A stretch of 64,000 bases of DNA from Natronorubrum bangense (GTDB lineage: Archaea > Halobacteriota > Halobacteria > Halobacteriales > Natrialbaceae): positions 2,356,001 to 2,420,000 of the forward strand of contig NZ_CP031305.1 of assembly GCF_004799645.1 (NCBI RefSeq). Reading direction: 5' to 3'. The translations under genes were made by a program, and so were the position numbers. The notes beneath the pieces are model-generated. The model ran no database searches, had not been told where the DNA came from, and worked only from the letters and a program-made list of their open reading frames with translations. Of this stretch, positions 1 through 7,916 are shown piece after piece (position 1 is the stretch's first letter; every line of letters starts with the position of its first letter).

Positions 1-2223
1 GAGCGACGGCTGCTTGTGCTAGCAGGCGATCGTGAACACGGATACGACGCCCTCGAGTCGATTCTCGATACGCTGCCGGTTCCGATCACAGCCACCACAC
101 TCGTTGGCCCCAACGATCGGCTACGATGTGAGCAGCTCCCGCAGTCGAACGCGAGCGAGCTTCTCGGGACGACACGGGATGCGGTCGCCCTCGACGCCCA
201 CGGCGGACTCCAGCCGAACGCACTCGGGAAAGTCGTCGGAACGGTCAACGGTGGTGGCCTGCTGATCGTGCTGGCCCCGCAGCTTTCGGCGTGGCCCGAC
301 TGTCACGACGAGTTCGACGACTCCCTTGCTGTCCCCCCATTTTCACCCACAGACGTCACTGGCCGGTTCAGACGACGACTTGTCGAGACACTGCACGTCC
401 ACCGTGGGATTGCAATCGTGAATCTCGAGACCCGACAGATCGTCGAGAACGGGCTGACGAACCCGGCCCCGCGGCTGTGCAGCACGCAGGAGACAGCGCT
501 CGAGGCGGCGGCAGCTGTCCGGTTCCCGGCTGCCACCTACGAGGCCTGCCTTACGCGCGATCAGGTCGAGGCCGTCACAGCGTTCGAGTCGCTACTCGCG
601 GGCGGTGATGACACAGACGGCAACAGCCAGCCTCGAGCCGTCGTCCTCGAGGCCGACCGCGGCCGGGGAAAATCAAGCGCCGCCGGACTGGCTGCAGGTG
701 CGTTCGTTGCCGACGGCATGGACGTCCTCGTGACGGCACCACGGTCGCGAAACGCCGCGGAGCTGTTCGACCGCGCCGCGGAGCTCTGTGACACACTCGA
801 GAACTGTACCGCCAGCGTCGATGCCCGTCGACTCGAGACGAACGCCGGCGGACGGATTCGTTTTCTCGAGCCCGCCGTCGCCGTCGACCGCCTCGAGACT
901 GCAGACATCGTCATCGTCGACGAGGCCGCGGCGCTCCCTGTCTCGGTTCTCGAGTCGCTGCTTTCGGCCGACCGCATCGCCTTCGCGACGACGATTCACG
1001 GCTACGAGGGGGCAGGGCGTGGCTTCTCGGTTCGGTTTCGGGACCGACTTGACGAGAGCGACCACGACGTCGTCGATCGAACGCTCGGCGAGCCAATCCG
1101 CTACGCGGCGGGCGACCCCGTCGAAGTATGGGCCTTTCGGGCGCTGTTGCTCGATGCGCGACCGCCAGTCGAGTCGCTGGTCGAAGACGCGACACCCGAG
1201 ACCGTCGCGTATCGTCGCCTCGAGCCCGACACCTTGCTGGCCGACGAGCACCTGCTTCGAGAGGCGTTCGGGCTGCTCGTGCTCGCACACTACCAGACCG
1301 AGCCAAACGACCTCGCACGGCTCCTCGATGCGCCGAATCTCGAGGCGCGTGCACTGTGTTACGATGGGCACGTCGTCAGCGTTGCCCTGCTGGCTCGCGA
1401 GGGAGATCTTCCAGCGCCGACGCGAGCAATGATGTACGAGGGGGGCCGGGTGCGCGGCAACATGCTTCCGGACATCCTCACGAGTCAGCTCCGCGATGAG
1501 TCCGCAGGTGAGCCGGCTGGTCTCCGTGTCGTCCGCATTGCAACACATTACGCGGTGCGCTCACGCGGCCTCGGTTCGCGGCTGCTCGAGTGTGTTCGAG
1601 AGGAGTTCAACTCCCCGGTCGACTGGCTCGGCACTGGCTTCGGTACAACGCCTGGCCTCCTCGAGTTCTGGCGGGAAAACGGCTACCGAACCGTCCACGT
1701 CTCGACGACGCGCAACGACGCCAGCGGCGAGTACTCCGCGCTCATGCTCGCGCCGACGAGTGAGGCAGGCCGAGCACTGCACGACCGCCACGCTGACTGG
1801 TTCGCCCGCCGCTTTCGCGCACTCTGTACGGACGCCCTCGACGACCTCGAGCCAGATGTCGCCCGCGCGGTGTTCCGGAGCGTCGACACCGACGTCGACG
1901 ACTGCGAGTTGACTGACCACGAGTGGCGACTCGTCGCCGGCGCAGCCTACGGTCCCGGTCTGTTCGATATCGATCCGGGGCCGTTTCGCCGACTCGTCGT
2001 CCGCTACTTCCTCGAGATGCCGGATACAATCGAGTTGACGGCCCGCGAGGAGCGACTGCTCGTCATGCGTGCCTTGCAGGCTCGCGAGTGGGAACGGGTG
2101 GTGGATCGCCTCGAGTACCATTCGACGAGCCAGTGTATGCGCGCGCTCGGGGATGCCGTCTGCCCGCTGGTCGACTACTACGGGTCGGCGGTTGCGCTCG
2201 AGGTTCGTGACCGGTTTCAGTAG
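1..2223 (+). CDS. tmcA: tRNA(Met) cytidine acetyltransferase TmcA, 5'-truncated
   Basis: The reading frame is open from base 1, so the gene starts upstream and about 740 C-terminal codons are visible. The product acetylates the wobble cytidine of tRNA, using ATP hydrolysis and acetyl-CoA. An RNA-helicase-like module shows a Walker A loop (GRGKSS, about bases 658-678) and a Walker B-like DEAA (about 916-930). A GNAT domain follows, with VVRIATHYAVRSRGLGSRLL near bases 1525-1590, and then the C-terminal tail typical of the family. The module order and the strong motifs make the family call secure. Only the missing N-terminus limits the annotation. The first in-frame start-like codon, GTG at 16, is internal. 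Confidence 0.93.
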   Translation, partial: ERRLLVLAGDREHGYDALESILDTLPVPITATTLVGPNDRLRCEQLPQSNASELLGTTRDAVALDAHGGLQPNALGKVVGTVNGGGLLIVLAPQLSAWPDCHDEFDDSLAVPPFSPTDVTGRFRRRLVETLHVHRGIAIVNLETRQIVENGLTNPAPRLCSTQETALEAAAAVRFPAATYEACLTRDQVEAVTAFESLLAGGDDTDGNSQPRAVVLEADRGRGKSSAAGLAAGAFVADGMDVLVTAPRSRNAAELFDRAAELCDTLENCTASVDARRLETNAGGRIRFLEPAVAVDRLETADIVIVDEAAALPVSVLESLLSADRIAFATTIHGYEGAGRGFSVRFRDRLDESDHDVVDRTLGEPIRYAAGDPVEVWAFRALLLDARPPVESLVEDATPETVAYRRLEPDTLLADEHLLREAFGLLVLAHYQTEPNDLARLLDAPNLEARALCYDGHVVSVALLAREGDLPAPTRAMMYEGGRVRGNMLPDILTSQLRDESAGEPAGLRVVRIATHYAVRSRGLGSRLLECVREEFNSPVDWLGTGFGTTPGLLEFWRENGYRTVHVSTTRNDASGEYSALMLAPTSEAGRALHDRHADWFARRFRALCTDALDDLEPDVARAVFRSVDTDVDDCELTDHEWRLVAGAAYGPGLFDIDPGPFRRLVVRYFLEMPDTIELTAREERLLVMRALQAREWERVVDRLEYHSTSQCMRALGDAVCPLVDYYGSAVALEVRDRFQ

Positions 2224-2243
2224 GCTGTTCAGCGGAGTGTTAC

Positions 2244-2963
2244 TCAGGTGAAAAGGCGCTGCATGAGACGTTCGGGAAGCGCGTTCAGGACCCAGGCAAC
2301 GAGTCGCCATCGACGAGTCACGTAGACGTGATCGCGCTCGCGGTCGATCGCGCGCCGAATCTGTCTCGCCGCCGTCTCGGGCGAGCACATCCAAAACTCG
2401 CCCATCGCCATCTCAGTGTCGACGAACCCGGGTTCGACCGTCGTGATTGTCACGTCGCTCTCACGGCCGGCCTGCCGATAGCGCAGCCCCTCGAGATACG
2501 TCGAGACGAACGCTTTCGATGCGTTGTAGGCGGGTGCGCTGCCGTTGCCGAAGACGGCTGCGACCGAGGAGAGCCCAACGAGATGGCCCGCCCCACGGTC
2601 GTCGAAGTGAGCCATCGCGGCCGTCGCGAGCGCTGTGAAGCCACGGACGTTGACGTCGACCGTCTCGCGTTCGGGTTCCCACTCGAGGTCGCGGTTCAGG
2701 TGGCCGACGCCGGCGCTGATCACGACGAGGTCGACCGACGGCATCGCGTCGACGAGTTCGTCGAAGCCCTCACGAGCGTCGGTGACGTCGGTAACGTCCA
2801 TCGTCGCGACGTACGCGTTCGTGGGGAGCACTGCGCCGATTTCGACCAAGCGCTCCGTCCGGCGGGCTGTGAGGCCGACCTCATAGCCTTCAGCTGCCAG
2901 TTCCTGCGCCAGTGCCTCGCCGATTCCCGAGGATGCGCCGACGACGATCGCACCGTCTGTCAT
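2244..2963 (-). CDS. Short-chain dehydrogenase/reductase (SDR)
   Basis: A 239-residue protein begins at the ATG whose first base is 2963. The N-terminal GASSGIG is the classical SDR nucleotide-binding loop, and YNASKAF carries the catalytic Tyr and Lys of the YxxxK motif. This makes it an NAD(P)-dependent oxidoreductase of the classical SDR type; the substrate cannot be told from sequence. An in-frame extension of 18 residues to 3017 exists, but it runs into the 120-base repeat-like segment starting at 2991 and does not look like coding sequence, so I prefer the shorter start. The C-terminal MQRLFT-type hydrophobic end may lie at the membrane. It is convergent with tmcA, with a 20-base gap. 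Confidence 0.88.
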   Translation of the reverse strand: MTDGAIVVGASSGIGEALAQELAAEGYEVGLTARRTERLVEIGAVLPTNAYVATMDVTDVTDAREGFDELVDAMPSVDLVVISAGVGHLNRDLEWEPERETVDVNVRGFTALATAAMAHFDDRGAGHLVGLSSVAAVFGNGSAPAYNASKAFVSTYLEGLRYRQAGRESDVTITTVEPGFVDTEMAMGEFWMCSPETAARQIRRAIDRERDHVYVTRRWRLVAWVLNALPERLMQRLFT

Positions 2964-2990
2964 AGCTATCCGTTTCGGTGACAGATGATA

Positions 2991-3110
2991 TAGTAGCCAC
3001 TGACCGCCACCATACACTCAATCGAACGACGAGAACGTGGGTCGGAGCGAACGACGTAAGCGAGATCCACTGCCAACGCGATCGATGTGTCACACGCTCC
3101 AGTTGGTACG
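2991..3110 (+). repeat. Decayed copy D of the 80-bp hairpin repeat
   Basis: The left end TAGTAGCCACT (2991-3001) is identical to that of copy C in its own orientation. The right end AGTTGGTACGA (3100-3110) matches the consensus AGTTGTTACTA at 8 or 9 of 11 bases. The left arm after 3001 aligns without gaps to copy C at about 19 of 27 positions. Roughly 40 extra bases sit where the loop would be, so this copy is longer than the 80-base standard. It lies between the divergent SDR and DUF456-like genes and largely fills this gene-free stretch. Confidence 0.6.
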
Positions 3111-3281
3111 ATATACGATAGGTGCGATCTACGATACTGGTTTCGGCTCGACAGCCCCTGCAATTCCGTCTGGTCGGGACTGGGGTCATATCTCAGCCGA
3201 ACCAGCATCCGGCCTTGCATCGACCGAGACGGCGGTGATGCTGGCACCACGGTTTTGGTGTCAGCACACCTCTGTAGAGTA

Positions 3282-3767
3282 ATGGTCGACGCAATCGTCG
3301 TCGTCGCCATCGCGCTGTTGGTCGGTGGCGTCGTCGGGACAGTCATTCCGTTGGTTCCTGGCGGCCTCTTTTCGCTCGCCGGACTCGGACTCTACTGGTG
3401 GCACTCCGAGTTCACCGAGCCCGGAATCATCGCGGTCGCCGTCCTCGCTCTGCTCGGCGTGCTGACGCTCGTCGTCGAGTTCTTCGGTGGCTCGATCGCT
3501 GCGAAAGCTGGCGGCGCGTCCTGGGGAACGACTGCCGCTGCCGCGGCCGTTGGAATCGTCCTGATGCTCATCGCCGGCCCGATCGGGCTGCTCGTGGGGC
3601 TTTTCGGCACCGTCTTCACCCTCGAGTTCGCTCGGAACGGCGAGTTCGAGGCCAGCACGCGGTCTGCGTTCTACGCGACCGTCGGCACGCTCGCTTCGAC
3701 AGCGACACAAGTCCTGTTGACGGGCACGATTCTGGTTGGCTTTCTCGTGGCTGTCTTCCTGCTCTAA
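3282..3767 (+). CDS. DUF456-like integral membrane protein
   Basis: A 161-residue, very hydrophobic protein starting at the ATG at 3282. Several Gly/Ala-rich membrane segments span nearly the whole length, with the pattern GTVIPLVPGGLFSLAG at the N-terminus and AGPIGLLVGLFG in the middle, both characteristic of the DUF456 family as I remember it. No enzymatic residues are visible and the function is unknown. Longer upstream in-frame starts (from 3087) would pass through the decayed repeat and encode a non-hydrophobic leader, so they are unlikely. It is divergent from the SDR gene, and the zinc-ribbon gene follows 92 bases downstream on the same strand. Confidence 0.75.
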   Translation: MVDAIVVVAIALLVGGVVGTVIPLVPGGLFSLAGLGLYWWHSEFTEPGIIAVAVLALLGVLTLVVEFFGGSIAAKAGGASWGTTAAAAAVGIVLMLIAGPIGLLVGLFGTVFTLEFARNGEFEASTRSAFYATVGTLASTATQVLLTGTILVGFLVAVFLL

Positions 3768-3859
3768 GGACACGAGTACTGTCGCTGTGGCTGCTTTGGA
3801 CGTGGGTAACTCGCTCACTGATGGGGGTACTTATCCGTGTGTAGGACGATGACATACCT

Positions 3860-4027
3860 ATGAGCATGTTCGAACGGCTCGGCAAGAAAGTCGAGCGGTT
3901 AAAACAGGAAGCCGAAGCCGGCCGGGCGGACAGCGTCGAGTATCGGTGCCGTGCGTGTGGCGAAAGGTTCCACCGCGAGCAAGAGACGTGTCCCGACTGT
4001 GGGAGTCGCGAGATTGAACGAGTTTAG
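3860..4027 (+). CDS. Small zinc-ribbon protein, 55 aa
   Basis: A short frame from ATG 3860 to TAG 4027 encodes 55 residues. The basic, helix-prone N-terminus (FERLGKKVERLKQEAEAGR) is followed by CRACG at residues 33-37 and CPDCG at 47-51, a classic CxxC-x(10)-CxxC zinc ribbon. A TATA-like TACTTATCC lies at 3828-3836, about 28 bases upstream, which fits a leaderless transcript. It is probably a nucleic-acid- or protein-binding micro-zinc protein of the kind common in haloarchaea. The partner and role are unknown. The ATG two codons later (3866) is an alternative start. Confidence 0.78.
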   Translation: MSMFERLGKKVERLKQEAEAGRADSVEYRCRACGERFHREQETCPDCGSREIERV

Positions 4028-4032
4028 GAGTG

Positions 4033-4112
4033 CAGTAGCCACGGAACGTCACTGCACACCACATCGTACGACCGCTGTGCGATGCGTGTGTGCCTCGTTT
4101 CAGTTTCTTATA
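4033..4112 (+). repeat. 80-bp hairpin repeat, copy A
   Basis: Exactly 80 bases from CAGTAGCCAC (4033) to AGTTTCTTATA (ends 4112), aligning along its whole length with the copies at 22127-22206 and 50438-50517. The centre is a long imperfect stem: left arm 4054-4069, loop GACCGCT, right arm from 4077 (GTGCGATGCGTGTGTGC). It lies between the convergent ends of the zinc-ribbon gene and gltX. Confidence 0.85.
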
Positions 4113-4214
4113 ACGTACCTGTCCGAAGACGCGGCAGGCGACTCGCCCTCTCGGAACCAGCGCCGATTGTCTCAACCATGATTCAGAGAGTCAACGCCAG
4201 CACTTCCTCCGAGT

Positions 4215-5945
4215 TCAGGGATGCGTGTAGTAGGCAACCGTCCGTTCGTCACCATCGTCGCTCTCGTGGCGGTCGATTCTCGCGAAGCCGACGCGCTCGA
4301 ACTGGACAAGTTCGTCACCCTCGAGCTCAGCGACGCCGGGTTCGGCCCGGCCGCTTACGTCGCCATCCATCGTCCGTAGTCGGACAGGAACGCTCTCTGC
4401 TGCTGGCACCCAGTGAATGACGTCGACATCTCCCTCACGGACCACGTCAATGTCGTCGCCGGTGTATGCAAGCGAGTCGCCGGTGTACTCGAAGCAACCG
4501 AGGCCTTTCAGCCAGATACAATTTTCGGCCGCCGGAATATCATCGGCCTCGAGCAAGACGGCGTCGCCGGATGGGATCTCTCGGACGCCACGGTCTTCGT
4601 GGTTGGGATGCAGTGGGGGGTTAGCTTCCGCTGGTGGGCTCCCGGCGAGCGGAATCTCGGTCCCCCCGCGGACGAAGAATCGGCGATCAGTCTCCTCGTC
4701 GATCAGATCGCGGTTGTTCGAGTAGATCGAACTCATCGCGAGATCGACATCACTGGTCGAGGTCCCCAACTCGACCATCGAATCGACGATTGCCTCGCCG
4801 CGGATACCACGCCGCCGGAGACTTTTGAGTGTCGGCGCGCGTGGGTCGTCCCAGCCGTCGAGTTCGCCGTCCTCGATCAGCGCCGAGATCGTGGAAGTGC
4901 TCACCTTCACGTCGTAGTCGTCGAGTTGGACGTGGCCCCAGTGGATGACTTCGGGGTACTCCCAGCCGAAGTAGTCGTAGACGAACTGCTGGCGTTTCGC
5001 GGAGTCTTGCAGGTCAATCCCGCGAATGATGTGGGTCATTCCGAGCAGGTGGTCGTCGACGCCCGACTGGAAATCCAGCATCGGCCAGCAGCGATACTCG
5101 CTGGCTTCCTCACGGGGATGGGGCGTGTCGATCATCCGGAACGCAACCCAGTCACGCAGTGCTGGGTTTTTGTGCTCGATGTCGGTCTTTACGCGGAGGA
5201 CCATCTCGCCACTGCTGTACTCGCCATCGATCATGTCCTCGAACTCCTCGAGGACGGTCTCGACGTCTTTGTCGCGGTGTGGACACGGCTCGCCAGCGTT
5301 TTTCAGCTCCGAGAACTCCTCGCCACTACAGGAGCACGTGTAGGCCCCGCCCATCTCGATCAGTTCGCGGGCGTGCTCGTAGTAGGTCTCGAGTCGGTCG
5401 CTGGCCCGATAGATCTCGTCGGGTTCGAAGCCGAGATAGTCGAGATCCTCGAGGATTGCGTCGTACGCCTCCATATCCGGTCGTTTCGTTTCGGGATCGG
5501 TGTCGTCGAAGCGGACACAGAACCAGCCGTCGTAGCGCTCGCGATAGGTGCCGATGACGGCGGGCATCCGTGCGTGGCCGACGTGCCACGGCCCGTTCGG
5601 GTTCGGCGCACATCGCATGCGGATCTCGCCGTACTCGTCTGCGTTCGGCAGCTCCGGCAGATCGTGTTCGTCTTCTTCGTCTTCGGCTTCGATTTCGGCG
5701 AGTTCCTCGGGGGCGAGATCCTCGAGTCGGGCCCGCTTTTCCTCGTATGTGAGGTCGTTGACCCGGCCGATGACGCCGCCAGCGACTCCCGGAATCTCGT
5801 CGCCGTGCTCGCGGAACTCGGGGTTGTCGCCCATCAGCGGCCCCATGATCGCGCCGACGGCGGCATCGCTCTCGTGTTTGACGGCGTTCAACAGCGCGTG
5901 CTTCTCTGCCTCGCGCTCGACGCGCTCTCGTAACTCGTCGTTCAT
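4215..5945 (-). CDS. gltX: Glutamyl-tRNA synthetase (archaeal GluRS)
   Basis: A 576-residue class I aminoacyl-tRNA synthetase that charges tRNA-Glu, probably also tRNA-Gln for later amidation as in other archaea. It has the archaeal N-terminal extension of about 105 residues with an acidic patch. APNPNGPWHVGHAR holds the HIGH motif (HVGH, residues 121-124) and KVSTS at 347-351 replaces KMSKS. Cys204, Cys206, Cys221 and His223 could form a small metal site. The C-terminal anticodon-binding beta-barrel is the archaeal/eukaryotic GlnRS type. The ATG at 5945 gives the usual N-terminus. Its upstream side faces the putative origin. Confidence 0.95.
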   Translation of the reverse strand: MNDELRERVEREAEKHALLNAVKHESDAAVGAIMGPLMGDNPEFREHGDEIPGVAGGVIGRVNDLTYEEKRARLEDLAPEELAEIEAEDEEDEHDLPELPNADEYGEIRMRCAPNPNGPWHVGHARMPAVIGTYRERYDGWFCVRFDDTDPETKRPDMEAYDAILEDLDYLGFEPDEIYRASDRLETYYEHARELIEMGGAYTCSCSGEEFSELKNAGEPCPHRDKDVETVLEEFEDMIDGEYSSGEMVLRVKTDIEHKNPALRDWVAFRMIDTPHPREEASEYRCWPMLDFQSGVDDHLLGMTHIIRGIDLQDSAKRQQFVYDYFGWEYPEVIHWGHVQLDDYDVKVSTSTISALIEDGELDGWDDPRAPTLKSLRRRGIRGEAIVDSMVELGTSTSDVDLAMSSIYSNNRDLIDEETDRRFFVRGGTEIPLAGSPPAEANPPLHPNHEDRGVREIPSGDAVLLEADDIPAAENCIWLKGLGCFEYTGDSLAYTGDDIDVVREGDVDVIHWVPAAESVPVRLRTMDGDVSGRAEPGVAELEGDELVQFERVGFARIDRHESDDGDERTVAYYTHP

Positions 5946-6009
5946 TACCGAGACGTATTCGGCCCCGAACCAAAACCTCCGCGATGTTTGCTCGAGTAGT
6001 GGCGCTCGA

Positions 6010-6046
6010 GAGCCGAACTGCTGACAGTTGTGGTGATGTTCGGCTC
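6010..6046. repeat. 9-bp perfect inverted repeat near gltX start
   Basis: GAGCCGAAC (6010-6018) is perfectly inverted as GTTCGGCTC (6038-6046) with a 19-base spacer. It sits 65 bases upstream of the gltX start, at the outer edge of the candidate origin. It could be an operator for gltX or part of the origin architecture; the sequence alone does not decide. Confidence 0.5.
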
Positions 6047-6102
6047 CGCTGGTGTTCGGTCCGGAAGAGGCGGTCGGCTATCCAGATGCGCCCAGACACA
6101 CC

Positions 6103-6120
6103 CCAGAGTGCCGATGTAAA
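6103..6120 (-). promoter_or_regulatory. Origin-box-like element, inverted copy
   Basis: The complement reads TTTACATCGGCACTCTGG, matching the five direct copies at 6375-6542 but in opposite orientation. It is the left-hand partner expected of an origin with inverted initiator-binding boxes flanking an unwinding element. Confidence 0.7.
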
Positions 6121-6239
6121 TCCTCCGAGAGTGTGCCCACCAGCGATTCTGACGGTGAAATAGGGATATTCATCGATCGTCTTCATACAGCAATACCAAA
6201 GCGTATAAATAACCGACCTTCGATATCGGTCATACGAGA

Positions 6240-6273
6240 GTCACAACAGTTGAGTTGTGACGTCGGTCACAAC
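6240..6273. promoter_or_regulatory. GTCACAAC palindrome cluster
   Basis: GTCACAAC (6240-6247) and its inverse GTTGTGAC (6254-6261) form a perfect 8-base inverted repeat with a 6-base spacer. A third copy, GTCACAAC, is at 6266-6273. It lies between the inverted box and the direct boxes of the candidate origin. It may be a second protein-binding site or a structural element. Confidence 0.5.
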
Positions 6274-6374
6274 GTGTCCAGCCGAAACACGTGTGCCTTC
6301 CCACCCGTTGTTCCGTCCGGTGCCACGTCGCTGAATCGGTCTTTCCAGCGGTTCCCGTGGACACGCTCGGAACA

Positions 6375-6542
6375 GTTACATCGGCACTCCGGGGTGGGTG
6401 TGTTCCATCCTACCGCGCTACACTGGCACTCCGGTCCAGTTACACTGGCACTGGGGAGTGGCTAAAATACAAGTAGTGGGCCTGAAACGCCATTTTAATA
6501 GAACTACATCGGCACTTCGGTGTGTTTACATCGGCACCGAGG
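6375..6542 (+). promoter_or_regulatory. Cluster of five direct origin-box-like repeats
   Basis: Five copies with the consensus TTACATCGGCACTCCGG (T/C at positions 6-7) lie at 6375-6392, 6417-6434, 6439-6456, 6503-6520 and 6525-6542, all in the same direction and pointing at orc1. They come as one single and two close pairs, with the AT-rich 6461-6503 between the pairs. They differ from the G-string origin boxes I remember for the main haloarchaeal origin, which would fit a dedicated box set for the adjacent Orc1 paralogue. Confidence 0.72.
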
Positions 6543-6547
6543 AGTTA

Positions 6548-6557
6548 GCGTTAAGTA
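6548..6557 (+). promoter_or_regulatory. TATA-like box of orc1
   Basis: GCGTTAAGTA lies about 27 bases before the orc1 ATG at 6580, the spacing of a leaderless haloarchaeal promoter. It directly abuts the last origin-box-like repeat (ends 6542), so Orc1 binding there could repress its own gene. Confidence 0.55.
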
Positions 6558-6579
6558 GTCGCTCGGACATTGCCGACGT

Positions 6580-7776
6580 ATGTCCGGCTCAGAGTCGTTT
6601 TTCGACAACCAAAACTACATCTTTGCCAACAAGGATCTGCTCCGCATCTCCCATCTCGTCGAAGGCGATCGAATTATCGGCCGACAGGACGAACTCAACA
6701 GTCTCGCACAGGCACTCAAAGACGCCGTTCAGGGACAGACGCCGAATCACGTCCTGATCTACGGCAAGACGGGAACGGGCAAATCGCTCTGCTCGAAGTA
6801 TATTACGAAGGACCTCCGCTCGAGTGCCGCGAAAAACGACGTCTCGATCGGCGTCGCCTACATCGACTGTCTCCAACATGCAACGGAGACGCAGGCAGTG
6901 CGGACGATCGCCCGCGAACTCAACGACGAGGCTGAGACGGGAGTCACGATTCCCGCTTCCGGGCTGAGTACAGGGGAGTACTACCGTCGGCTCTGGAACG
7001 TCCTCGACGGACGGTTCGACGTTGGCATCATCATTTTGGACGAGGTCGACAAGATCGGCGACGACAATATTCTGATGCAGCTCTCTCGAGCCGTCGAATC
7101 CGGGAAACTCGAGGAGAGCACGCTCGGAATTATCGGGATCAGCAATAAGATCCGGTACAAAGAGGAACTCAACGAGCGCGTCAAATCCAGCCTGAGCGAA
7201 CGGGATTACGTCTTCCCACCGTATGACGCGAACCAACTCAGGGCGATCCTCGAGTCGCGCAAGGATGCGTTCCAAGATGGCGTCCTCGAGGATTCGGTCA
7301 TCCCGCGTGTGGCAGCGCTGGCCGCGAAAGAACACGGCGACGCACGAAAAGCGATCGACATTCTCCGCTACGCCGGGGAGATCGCCGACGAGAACGGCGC
7401 CGAAACCGTCACTGAAGAACACGTCAACCAGGCCCATACTCGAGAGGAACAGAATCGGCTGGCAGAACTCATCTCGAAACAGCCGCCACACTCGAAACTG
7501 CTTCTCCAGGCGCTTGCGTTCCAGACCCAACAGGCCCCGGACGACGACCCGGCGATTCCGACGGCGGACATCTACTCAACCTACGAGGTCCTCTGCGAAC
7601 AGGAAGGCTCTGACCCGCTGCGAATCCGACGCGTCCGTGAGTTACTCAGCGAACTGGCGTTTCTCTCGATCATCGAACAGACCCGGAAAGGACGTGGCCA
7701 CGGGAAGGGCGCACACACGATTCACGAACTTGTTGACAACCCGGAACTCGTGCTCAAAGCCTGCAAGTCGATCTAG
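6580..7776 (+). CDS. Orc1/Cdc6 family replication initiator
   Basis: A 398-residue initiator ATPase. The AAA+ module has GKTGTGKS (Walker A, about residues 62-69) and IILDEVDK (Walker B, near 150). The region HGDARKAIDILRYAG, near residue 250, is the sensor 2 signature of Orc1/Cdc6, and a winged-helix domain occupies the C-terminal 100 residues or so. Family members bind origin boxes and load MCM. The box array immediately upstream of the start suggests this paralogue acts at its own origin. Haloarchaea carry many orc paralogues and I cannot assign the number. No truncation is seen. It ends 140 bases before the convergent idsA, with two short hairpins (7778 and 7850 areas) between. Confidence 0.94.
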   Translation: MSGSESFFDNQNYIFANKDLLRISHLVEGDRIIGRQDELNSLAQALKDAVQGQTPNHVLIYGKTGTGKSLCSKYITKDLRSSAAKNDVSIGVAYIDCLQHATETQAVRTIARELNDEAETGVTIPASGLSTGEYYRRLWNVLDGRFDVGIIILDEVDKIGDDNILMQLSRAVESGKLEESTLGIIGISNKIRYKEELNERVKSSLSERDYVFPPYDANQLRAILESRKDAFQDGVLEDSVIPRVAALAAKEHGDARKAIDILRYAGEIADENGAETVTEEHVNQAHTREEQNRLAELISKQPPHSKLLLQALAFQTQQAPDDDPAIPTADIYSTYEVLCEQEGSDPLRIRRVRELLSELAFLSIIEQTRKGRGHGKGAHTIHELVDNPELVLKACKSI

Positions 7777-7916
7777 CGACGACTGTCGCAGTTCTCATCC
7801 GGCAGGCCGTGACGAATATTCTCAAACAGGAACGGCACACAGCCTCTCACCCCAACGTGGGGTCTGACAGTACAAAAGAGCTCACTCGAGCCGCGTGACC
7901 GCGAGCCGAAACGGCG

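Larger units (their letters stand above)
5946..6579. other. Gene-free 634-base region: candidate replication origin
   Basis: The region between gltX and orc1 holds no convincing reading frame. In order it contains a 9-base inverted repeat (6010-6046), one inverted origin-box-like element (6103-6120), an AT-rich stretch (about 6155-6236) with GCGTATAAATAACC, a GTCACAAC cluster (6240-6273), five direct origin-box-like elements (6375-6542), a second AT-rich stretch (6461-6503) and a TATA-like box for orc1. Opposing initiator boxes around AT-rich DNA beside an orc1/cdc6 gene are the known layout of archaeal origins. Confidence 0.75.

Noticed and set aside
4413..5933. A 506-codon open frame antisense to gltX
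   Set aside because: It lies entirely opposite a clearly conserved gltX. High-GC genomes leave long antisense frames open; the product has no recognisable domain, and gltX has full motifs.
7777..7916. Hairpins between orc1 and idsA as a small RNA
   Set aside because: GCGAC..GTCGC and CCCCA..TGGGG are short stems between convergent genes; more easily explained as transcript ends.
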